Part shown: positions 14,720-21,830 of the stretch, in pieces
Layout of the letters: every line of letters starts with the position of its first letter
How positions within the stretch are numbered: position 1 is the stretch's first letter
Assembly: GCA_029262235.1 (NCBI GenBank)
Contig: JAJCZU010000010.1
Coordinates: 57,011 to 121,010, forward strand
Length of the DNA: 64,000 bases
Reading direction: 5' to 3'
From: Candidatus Eiseniibacteriota bacterium
GTDB taxonomy: Bacteria; Orphanbacterota; Orphanbacteria; Orphanbacterales; Orphanbacteraceae
Notes under the pieces: generated by a model
Told to the model about the DNA's origin: nothing
Seen by the model: only the letters and a program-made list of their open reading frames with translations
Database searches by the model: none
Made by a program: the position numbers and the translations under genes

Positions 14720-16357
14720 TTGCCGACGAAGAACATGCCCGCACAATCGAAACGGATCGCGAAGTGGAGTGAACTGAAAGAGCATGAGCCCGCGTACGCA
14801 CTGGTGGCGAACGTCGATCTCGTCGTGATCCGATACGGCAGCGAAGTTTCGGTGCTGTACGGTCGCTGTCATCATCGCGGCGCACTGCTTGCGGATGGCC
14901 ACATCGACGGCAACAACCTGATCTGCGGCGTGCACGGCTGGGACTACCGCTACGACACGGGCGTCAGCGAATACAACAACAACGAGGCTCTGCACAAATT
15001 CTCTTCGTGGATCGATCAAAAGGCCGACGCGCTCCTGGTCGACGAAGAGGAGATCGCGGCATTTGCGAAGGCGAATCCGCAGCCGTACGATCGCGATTCC
15101 TATCTGGGCCTTTACGCGGACGTGCACGGCACGAGCGAAGAGCCGTTCAACAACTACATTCAGGATCTCGCGCGAAACGGACTGAAGAAGCACGGGCATC
15201 ACGGACCGGTTTCGGCGATGGGCGTTCCACTGACGGAGCTTCCGCGCTGGGACGACATTCAACTGCTGACAGGTCAGCTTGCGCGGCAGCCTCTGCTCGA
15301 CGACCACGCGGTGGGCACGAAACTCGTGATCGGCCCGAACGCGAAGAAGCCGCTGGAACTCGCGATTCCGCTCTTCGTGAGCGACATGAGTTTCGGCGCA
15401 CTCAGCGAAGAGGCGAAAGTGTCTCTTGCGATGGGCGCGGAGATGGCGGGCACCGGCATCTGCTCGGGCGAGGGGGGCATGCTGCCGGAGGAACAGCAGG
15501 CGAACTCACGCTACTTCTATGAACTCGCTTCGGCGCGCTTCGGCTGGGATATCGAGAAGGTAAAGCGGGTGCAGGCGTTTCACTTCAAGGGTGGTCAGGG
15601 CGCGAAGACGGGCACGGGCGGGCATCTGCCTGGCGAGAAAGTGAAAGGAAAGATCGCGAAAGTGCGCGGCCTCGAGGAGGGACATGCGGCGATCAGCCCC
15701 TCGACGTTCGCGGATCTCCAGACTCCGGCCGACTATCGCGCGATCGCCGAGCAGGTGCGCGATGTTTCGGGCGGGATTCCGATCGGCTTCAAGCTGTCGG
15801 CGCAGCATATCGAGGATGATATCGATTTCGCGCTCGAGGTGGGCGTCGACTACATCATTCTCGACGGGCGGGGAGGCGGAACAGGCGCGGCGCCCGCGAT
15901 CTTCAAGGACAACATTTCCGTCCCCACGATTCCGGCTCTTGCCAGGGCGCGGCGCCATCTCGACAAGTCGGACAGGGGCGATGTGACCTTGATTGCAACG
16001 GGCGGACTTCGGAAGGACGCGGACTTCATCAAGGCGATGGCGCTCGGCGCGGACGGGGTAGCGGTTGCGAACAGCGCGATTCAGGCGATCGGGTGCCTCG
16101 GCATGCGTGCGTGCCACACGAACAACTGTCCGGTCGGCATCGCGACGCAGAAGAAGCATTTGCGAGAGCGGCTCATCGTGAAGAAATCGGCCGAGCGCTT
16201 GAAGAACTACTTCGAAGCGACGGTTGAACTGATGCAGGTCATGGCGCGCGCGTGCGGCCATGCGCACCTGGGTGAGTTCCGGCTCGAGGATCTGTCGACA
16301 TGGAATCGCGACATGGCGCACCTGACGGGCATTCCGTACGCAGGCGTCAACCTTTGA
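14720..16357 (+). CDS. Rieske domain - FMN glutamate synthase domain fusion protein
   Basis: A 545-residue enzyme. Residues about 15-105 form a Rieske [2Fe-2S] domain with CHH (in YGRCHHRGALL) and CGVH (in ICGVHGWDYRY) as cluster ligands. Residues about 170-540 form the FMN-binding glutamate synthase domain: FVSDMSFGALSEEAKVSLA, FHFKGGQGAKTGTGGHLPG, DGRGGGTGAAP, and the iron-sulfur cysteines in CLGMRACHTNNCPVGIATQ. No glutaminase domain is present, so a ferredoxin- or Rieske-fed glutamate synthase-like oxidoreductase is likely. The start chosen is a TTG with AAAGGAG nine bases upstream. The 3' end overlaps the convergent phosphofructokinase gene by 11 bp. Confidence 0.87.
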   Translation: MPTKNMPAQSKRIAKWSELKEHEPAYALVANVDLVVIRYGSEVSVLYGRCHHRGALLADGHIDGNNLICGVHGWDYRYDTGVSEYNNNEALHKFSSWIDQKADALLVDEEEIAAFAKANPQPYDRDSYLGLYADVHGTSEEPFNNYIQDLARNGLKKHGHHGPVSAMGVPLTELPRWDDIQLLTGQLARQPLLDDHAVGTKLVIGPNAKKPLELAIPLFVSDMSFGALSEEAKVSLAMGAEMAGTGICSGEGGMLPEEQQANSRYFYELASARFGWDIEKVKRVQAFHFKGGQGAKTGTGGHLPGEKVKGKIAKVRGLEEGHAAISPSTFADLQTPADYRAIAEQVRDVSGGIPIGFKLSAQHIEDDIDFALEVGVDYIILDGRGGGTGAAPAIFKDNISVPTIPALARARRHLDKSDRGDVTLIATGGLRKDADFIKAMALGADGVAVANSAIQAIGCLGMRACHTNNCPVGIATQKKHLRERLIVKKSAERLKNYFEATVELMQVMARACGHAHLGEFRLEDLSTWNRDMAHLTGIPYAGVNL

Positions 16358-17666
16358 CGACGATCTCGCGCAGCCTGCCGACACGCGGGAGCGCGCCGAC
16401 GAGCGGCTTCGCGTAGTTCAGAAACGCGGATGTGATGTCCGTGCCCGACTTCGCGATGAACGAAGAGGGCATGGACCGCGCGTGCTTCGCCACGCTGCCG
16501 AGCGACACGCGCTTCAGCTCCACACGATAGCGGCTTCCCGCCACGCGCTTGATCGCCACGCTCCCCGAACGCTCGCCGCGCAGCGCGAACTCCGCGGCTT
16601 TCGCGCCGACCGCAAACGCCTCGCGTTCGTCTACGACCGACCGCACCCCGTGAAACGATCGCTGCATGTAGCCGAACGTGTCCGCGCGCACGCGCGACAC
16701 GTCGGTCGTCTCCTTCACGATGCGCGCCAGCAGATCGCCGAGCGCGCCGGACCCGCCGAGCGTTACGTTGCCGTGCGCGTCGCGTTCCGTCGCGTACTTC
16801 GCCGCGATCAGGTCGCCCATCCTGTCGACGATCCCCTCGGACACGGCCACGACGCATCGCCCGCGCTTCTTGTACACGCCATCGACATCGCTCACGAACC
16901 CCGTCATCGAAAACGGCCGCTCGGGCAAGTAGATCAGATGCGGTCCGTCGTCTTCATGCTTTCGCCCGAGCGCGGAGGCGGCCGTCAGGAACCCGGCGTG
17001 GCGCCCCATGAGCACGTCGATCTTGACGCCCCCGAGTGCGCGGTTGTCGAGGTTGTCCCCCTGGAACGCCTGCGCGATGAAACGGGCCGCGGACGCATAG
17101 CCCGGCGTGTGATCGTTCTGTCGCAGATCGTTGTCGACCGTTTTCGGAATATGAAAGCAAACGAAGTCGTGATGCGACCGGCGACACTCCTCGGTCACGA
17201 TATGCGCGGCCTCGGCCGTGTCGTTTCCGCCGATATAGAAGAAGTAGCGCACGTTGAACTTCTGAAAGATGTGCGCGACCTCGCGGCATTCCTCCGGAGT
17301 CGGTTTATGACGCACGGATCCGAGTGCGGACGACGGCGTCTTGCGCACGGCCTCCAGCGTTCGTTCACTCTCGCGCCCGAGGTCGATAAAATCACGATCG
17401 AGAATCCCGCGAATGCCATGGCGCGCGCCGAGTATGCGCGTGATGTGCTTCGACCGCTTCGCGCGGAGCACCGCGCCGACCACGCTTTCGTTGATCACCA
17501 TCGTGGGGCCGCCGCTCTGCGCGATCACCATGTTCCCCACCGGCGCGAGCTTCAGCACGCGCGACTTTGCCCGCGCACGCTTCTTTCCGGCCGGCTTCAT
17601 CGACGGCTTCGCCTTCGGTTTCGGCCGTTTCGTAATGGTTCGATCCGTGATCGGTCGTGCTGCCAC
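16347..17666 (-). CDS. 6-phosphofructokinase, probably diphosphate-dependent
   Basis: A glycolytic/gluconeogenic phosphofructokinase acting on fructose 6-phosphate. Motifs: IAQSGGPTMVINESV at the phosphate-donor loop, then GGNDTAEAA where ATP enzymes have GGDGS; the Asp there points to pyrophosphate as donor. PKTVDND (catalytic base region) and MGRHAGFL follow. I start it at a GTG with GGGAG six bases upstream, one base after the upstream stop, giving 439 residues. The first 35 residues are very basic and lysine-rich (KRPKPKAKPSMKPAGKKRARAKS), an unusual extension. Last gene of the operon 20660 to 16347. Confidence 0.88.
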   Translation of the reverse strand: MAARPITDRTITKRPKPKAKPSMKPAGKKRARAKSRVLKLAPVGNMVIAQSGGPTMVINESVVGAVLRAKRSKHITRILGARHGIRGILDRDFIDLGRESERTLEAVRKTPSSALGSVRHKPTPEECREVAHIFQKFNVRYFFYIGGNDTAEAAHIVTEECRRSHHDFVCFHIPKTVDNDLRQNDHTPGYASAARFIAQAFQGDNLDNRALGGVKIDVLMGRHAGFLTAASALGRKHEDDGPHLIYLPERPFSMTGFVSDVDGVYKKRGRCVVAVSEGIVDRMGDLIAAKYATERDAHGNVTLGGSGALGDLLARIVKETTDVSRVRADTFGYMQRSFHGVRSVVDEREAFAVGAKAAEFALRGERSGSVAIKRVAGSRYRVELKRVSLGSVAKHARSMPSSFIAKSGTDITSAFLNYAKPLVGALPRVGRLREIVVKG

Positions 17667-17667
17667 G

Positions 17668-18753
17668 CTATTCTCCCGGCTCGCGATCGGTCCGTCTGTT
17701 CTTGAACCGGTCGAGCTGTGATTCGAGGTACTGGTCGCCGGGCGAAAGGGCGAGCGCTTTCTCGCCGGCCTTGGCGGCGTCATCGTAGCGCGCCATGCGA
17801 AAATAGACTTCGCCGAGCGTATCGAGGATCTCCCACGATTCCGGTTCCGCCGCGCTCGCGCGCTTCGCGGCTTTCAGCGCGCCCTCGAGATTCGTGTTGT
17901 TCGTCGCGAGGTACCAGGCAAGCCCGTTCAACGTACCGGGCGAAGTCTCTTCGCGCGCGAGCGCATTCTGCAGAATGAGGCCAATGCGATCGAGCTCGCG
18001 CTGCGCCGCCGTCTCGTTCCCCGCCGCGCGATACTCTTCCGCGTAGCGAATGTGCGCGAGAGCCATGTCGCTCCCTTCGAGCATATGATAGAGACGGCGG
18101 ATTTCGCGAATGGGTTCGGCGTGATCGTCGACGCGCACATCGACATAGCGCACTTCGTACTCGGGGTGCGCGGCGCTCGGGCGCCCGACGAGTATCGCCG
18201 CGGACTGCTTGCCGCGGCTGTCGCCCCCGGCTTCCTGCGCGGCCTCGAGCGTGCAGAGCAGGCGGTACGCGAGATCGCCCTTTGTCTCGGTGAACGCGCG
18301 CGCCATGGCCGCCACGACTTCTTCGCTCGCGAGAATGTTCCCCTGCGCCGCAAAATGTTCGCCGGTCACGCCGCCGGCCCAGGCCATGGTGCTCGCGCCC
18401 GTGTGCTGCGCGATCCCGCCGGCTGCGTCCATGACGCCGACCTGGCGATTCTCGCGCCCCTCGTCGTGCGCGAGGAGATGCGCGAGCGCTTCTTCGGCGG
18501 AGAGTCCCGCACGCATGAGCGCGAGACCGCGCGGCCCGAAGGATTCATTCGTGCTGGCCTGCGTCGCGATCGCGCCGACCTGCGCGTCAACCCACGGCAC
18601 GGCCATGCCGACGTTGAACGCCTTCGACTGCACGGCCACGCCGATTTCACCCGTATCGGGATCGCGGGCCACGATCGAAAACGTGGCGAGTGCCGGAACG
18701 GCCGTCACGCATGTCAGGATCGCGGCGGCCGCCACTGTCTGCCATTGCTTCAT
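17668..18753 (-). CDS. Exported DUF1028 protein with C-terminal TPR repeats
   Basis: A 361-residue secreted or periplasmic protein. The signal peptide (AAAAILTCVTAVPALA) ends directly before TFSIVARDPDTGEIGVAVQSK, the start of DUF1028. DUF1028 has an Ntn-hydrolase-like fold, so a free N-terminal threonine after signal cleavage would be fitting. Residues about 240-350 form TPR-like helices (LAHIRYAEEYRAAGNETAAQRELDR, ILDTLGEVYFRMARYDDAAKAGEKAL). The ATG overlaps the upstream stop (ATGA), and its GGAGGAG lies inside the AsnB-like gene. The enzymatic activity is unknown. Confidence 0.85.
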   Translation of the reverse strand: MKQWQTVAAAAILTCVTAVPALATFSIVARDPDTGEIGVAVQSKAFNVGMAVPWVDAQVGAIATQASTNESFGPRGLALMRAGLSAEEALAHLLAHDEGRENRQVGVMDAAGGIAQHTGASTMAWAGGVTGEHFAAQGNILASEEVVAAMARAFTETKGDLAYRLLCTLEAAQEAGGDSRGKQSAAILVGRPSAAHPEYEVRYVDVRVDDHAEPIREIRRLYHMLEGSDMALAHIRYAEEYRAAGNETAAQRELDRIGLILQNALAREETSPGTLNGLAWYLATNNTNLEGALKAAKRASAAEPESWEILDTLGEVYFRMARYDDAAKAGEKALALSPGDQYLESQLDRFKNRRTDREPGE

Positions 18754-20660
18754 GCTTCTCCTCCTCGGTCGAAAGCCCGTCGGCACCAGAGTTCGAGAGT
18801 ATAGATCGTCCAGAGCGCATCCATCGGAATACGCCGCTTCTCATCGAACGAAGTCACGTACTTCCGTACTTCGTCGGCGTCAAAAAGATCGCGCCCGGCA
18901 AGCGATTCGGACAGGATCACATCTTTCATTCTCTTCCAGAAATCGCCGGAAACCCAGCCCTGGTTGTTGAACGTGCGCTTCGCATCATAGGGCCGGAAAC
19001 GCCCGCCCGCGAAACGGTTCAGAAAATTGCGCGCGCCGTTCTTGCGCCAGCACCAGAACTGGTCGAACAGCGTCGCGTCGGGGGGAAGCCGTGTTTTGTC
19101 GACCAGGATGCGCCCGAATTTCGGATCGAGCCGCCGCAACACGTCGGCGTAGGCTTTCAGTCCGTTCACATAGAGCGCCGGCGGCATGCGAAGCGAACAT
19201 TCGTAGAGCGCATGTTCGTAAAGCGGCTGACGAATTTCGACTGTCGATCGCAGGAAGCACGCCCCCATGTTGCTGAACCGGCGCAGGCGTTGCCGCACGG
19301 CGATATCGATCGCGCGCATGCCGGCAAACGCGGGGAAGCCCCTGCCGATCGCGTTATGGTAGACCTCGCCGGGATACTCGGCGGCGGCGCTCGAAAAACG
19401 CCCGGTCAGAAGACGCGCGGCGTCGGCGGGGGGCAGCTTGTTGCGCGCGGCGAAGTGCTGGCGCACGTATTCGTCTTCGTCGATCGGCGCATAGAGGCCG
19501 AACCCCTGGAAGTACTGCATGTAGAAGTTCATGGCCGCGCCCGGCACGCCTTCGAGCACGGCGCCCACATGTTCTTTCAGCGCCGGACGAAGGGCCGCGA
19601 TCTGGCCGTGCCGGCACGCCACCATCGCGTCGGTGCTCCACATGTAATCGTGCAGCCCCGCGAAATACGTTTCGCGGCTCATGTCGAATTCGTGATGCGT
19701 GCTCTTTATAACACGCGCGATCCTGCGCGCGCTGCGACGATCGTAGCAGCGCGGGTGACCGAACGTGAACGTGTGCAGCGGGCGGACGCTCTCCGGAATC
19801 GCGGCGGCATAGAGCCGGGAGTCGTGGCCCCCGCTGACCGTCGCCCCGGTGAGCGGCGGCTTCAAGGTTCGTACCGCAACCGATCGCTCGAGGCGCGACG
19901 CGTACTCTTCGATCCAGTCGCCGGGCGGCACGGTGTCGTAGAGGGTGGGCGGCGGGGCCGACCAGTACGTGCCCGTCTCGAACGCGCCGTGCGCCCGCAG
20001 CCTGACAAAAGCGCCCTGCGGAACCAGCGTGACCCCTTCGAGCGTCGTCGTCTCCCCGAGCGGCGCCTGCAGCAGAAAGAGCTGCGCGATCCCGTGCGGA
20101 TCGAACCGAAGCGTTTCCCCGGGCAGGGCGAGCGCTCCTTTGAGCTCCGTGAAGAATGCGATGCCGCCCCCCGCGAGCCTGCGGTACAGAAGCTGGCGGC
20201 TCCCGAAGTGGTCCGCGATCAGGGTGGTCGTTCCGTCGGCCTCGATCACGGCGAGCGACCAGTGCCCGTCCGTTTTCGCGAGGGCCGCGGGGCCGCCGCG
20301 CAGAAAGAGCGCCAGCATATGCTCGACTTCGGTCATCCCCTCGGGGCAGGGGGCGCCGCCCGCTTCGTCCGCAAAGATCTCCCCGTCCATGACGGCCAGC
20401 GCCCCGCTCTTCGCGTCGTATGCGATGGGAGGGGTGGGGTGCACGGTTCCCAGATGCACGACGCCGAGGCCGGCGGCCGGTGCCGCGCCCGAGCCCGCGC
20501 CCGAGCCCGCGCCGGTGCCCGCGCCGGTGCCCGCGCCCGGCCGTTCCATGACCCGCGAATCGACTCTTTCGGACTCGCTATGCCGCAGGAGGGCGCCCAT
20601 GCGCGCCAGAACGTCCCCGACCGGCGCTCCTTTGCTCACGATCCCGAAAATGCCCGCCAT
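18750..20660 (-). CDS. Asparagine synthetase-like protein lacking the glutaminase nucleophile
   Basis: A 636-residue AsnB-type two-domain protein. The N-terminal class II glutamine amidotransferase fold starts MAGIFGIVSKG; the catalytic Cys2 of true enzymes (MCGI) is Ala, so glutamine hydrolysis should be lost. The C-terminal PP-loop is present as VSGGHDSRLYAAA (usual SGGLDSS), so ATP activation of a carboxylate may persist. A linker at residues 43-60 is a coded minisatellite (GAGTGAGTGAGSGAGSGA). AMP ligase, acyl carrier protein and GNAT genes lie divergently next door, so amide transfer in a lipid- or polymer-modifying pathway is likelier than asparagine synthesis. AGGAG precedes the ATG. 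First gene of a three-gene operon. Confidence 0.85.
   Translation of the reverse strand: MAGIFGIVSKGAPVGDVLARMGALLRHSESERVDSRVMERPGAGTGAGTGAGSGAGSGAAPAAGLGVVHLGTVHPTPPIAYDAKSGALAVMDGEIFADEAGGAPCPEGMTEVEHMLALFLRGGPAALAKTDGHWSLAVIEADGTTTLIADHFGSRQLLYRRLAGGGIAFFTELKGALALPGETLRFDPHGIAQLFLLQAPLGETTTLEGVTLVPQGAFVRLRAHGAFETGTYWSAPPPTLYDTVPPGDWIEEYASRLERSVAVRTLKPPLTGATVSGGHDSRLYAAAIPESVRPLHTFTFGHPRCYDRRSARRIARVIKSTHHEFDMSRETYFAGLHDYMWSTDAMVACRHGQIAALRPALKEHVGAVLEGVPGAAMNFYMQYFQGFGLYAPIDEDEYVRQHFAARNKLPPADAARLLTGRFSSAAAEYPGEVYHNAIGRGFPAFAGMRAIDIAVRQRLRRFSNMGACFLRSTVEIRQPLYEHALYECSLRMPPALYVNGLKAYADVLRRLDPKFGRILVDKTRLPPDATLFDQFWCWRKNGARNFLNRFAGGRFRPYDAKRTFNNQGWVSGDFWKRMKDVILSESLAGRDLFDADEVRKYVTSFDEKRRIPMDALWTIYTLELWCRRAFDRGGEA
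20485..20540 (-). repeat. 12-bp coding minisatellite, about 4.7 units
   Basis: Units of GCGCCCGAGCCC and GCGCCGGTGCCC encode the Gly-Ala-Gly-(Thr/Ser) linker of the AsnB-like protein. Each unit is in frame, so changes in copy number would only lengthen or shorten the linker. Confidence 0.85.
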
Positions 20661-20738
20661 TTATTCTCCTGGTTCGAATTGCTACACTGGAAGCATAGTC
20701 GAACAGAATCGCTCTTCAATGCAAGTCTACGAGGCCCC

Positions 20739-21821
20739 ATGCCCGAAATCGCTCCCGTCACCCCCGCATCGTATCAGGCGCTGGCGGCGTTCCTTGCAGG
20801 GTTCGACGGCGACCCCGACACGCCCGAGACCTGGATATCGCGTTTCGATTTCTGGTGGGACCGGAACCCTTCGGCCCGGGAGACCGACACCCCGCGCGGC
20901 TGGATCGTGCGTGACGGCGAGCGCGTCGGGGGCTTTTTCGGCGTGATCCCGATGGCGTTCCAGGTGCTGGGGGAAGAGATGCCGGCGCTGAACGCGACGA
21001 CATGGCGCGTGGACGAGGCCCATCGCAATCTGTCGATGAAGCTCATGCTGCGCGCGATTCAGGCCGGCAAGCGCACGCTTCTCTTCAACACGACGCCGAA
21101 CGACAAAGTGGTGCCGATGCTCGAGTCGCTCAAGTTTCGCCCGCTCCATACGCTCACTTCGCCCGGCCAGTCACGCGCGTGCGGACTGCTCCCGCTGAAC
21201 CCCGAACCGTTTTTGCGGGCCCGCCTGCCCGGGGCGCTCCGGCCGCTGTCCGGCGCCCTTCGCCCGATGATCAACACGTATCAGAACTTCCGCCTGCGCG
21301 GCCTCGACCGGGAAACGCTGCCGGTTACACGGCTGACGCAGGCCGGCGACGAATGCGACGATCTCTGGCGACGGACGCGCGATCAGTATCGGACCACGGC
21401 GGTTCGATCAGCCGAAGCGATCAACTGGTACTGCTTTCGAAAAGATCGACCGGACATGATTCTGCTGGGCTGCCGTGATGGCGGGCGGCTGCGCGGCTAC
21501 GCCATTCTGTGGGACCGGTCGGACCGGAATTCGCGCAAGCTCGAATGCGTCGACCTCTGGATCGAGGAGAACGATCGCGACATCGTCCAGTCCCTCGTGA
21601 GCCACACCCGCGCCCTCGCAGGCGAAATGAAGTTCGATATCGCCCTTTTCCCGCACTTTTCGCCCGCTCTGGGCTCGATTCTGGGGTCTCTCGGGCTCGT
21701 TGGCTGGCAGCTACCCGCTCGCAAGGAGTACTATAGTACCGAGGAGACGCGTGCCGCCAGGCTGGCTCAAGAGTCGTCATTTTGGGCCGATACTCATGGG
21801 GATACGTCGTTCTTCCCTTAA
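20739..21821 (+). CDS. GNAT-like N-acyltransferase
   Basis: A 360-residue soluble protein with GNAT features. A first half contains WIVRDGERVGGFFGVIPMAFQVLG and TTWRVDEAHRNLSMKLMLRAIQAG, a variant of the acyl-CoA binding stretch. A second half has a related fold (MILLGCRDGGRLRGYAILWDR, ECVDLWIEEND). Such double-GNAT proteins act in FemAB-like or lipid-acyl transfer. It begins the plus-strand set GNAT - AMP ligase - acyl carrier protein. The gap to the ligase is 9 bp, so they are co-transcribed. The ATG is chosen because it matches where similarity begins; open frame further upstream is only the shadow of the AsnB-like gene. Confidence 0.8.
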   Translation: MPEIAPVTPASYQALAAFLAGFDGDPDTPETWISRFDFWWDRNPSARETDTPRGWIVRDGERVGGFFGVIPMAFQVLGEEMPALNATTWRVDEAHRNLSMKLMLRAIQAGKRTLLFNTTPNDKVVPMLESLKFRPLHTLTSPGQSRACGLLPLNPEPFLRARLPGALRPLSGALRPMINTYQNFRLRGLDRETLPVTRLTQAGDECDDLWRRTRDQYRTTAVRSAEAINWYCFRKDRPDMILLGCRDGGRLRGYAILWDRSDRNSRKLECVDLWIEENDRDIVQSLVSHTRALAGEMKFDIALFPHFSPALGSILGSLGLVGWQLPARKEYYSTEETRAARLAQESSFWADTHGDTSFFP

Positions 21822-21830
21822 TTTTTTCGG

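Noticed and set aside
18690..20738. Very long open frame on the plus strand, continuous with the GNAT gene
   Set aside because: It is the complementary shadow of the AsnB-like and DUF1028 genes: composition is Arg/His/Ala-rich with no family pattern, and similarity begins only at the ATG at 20739.
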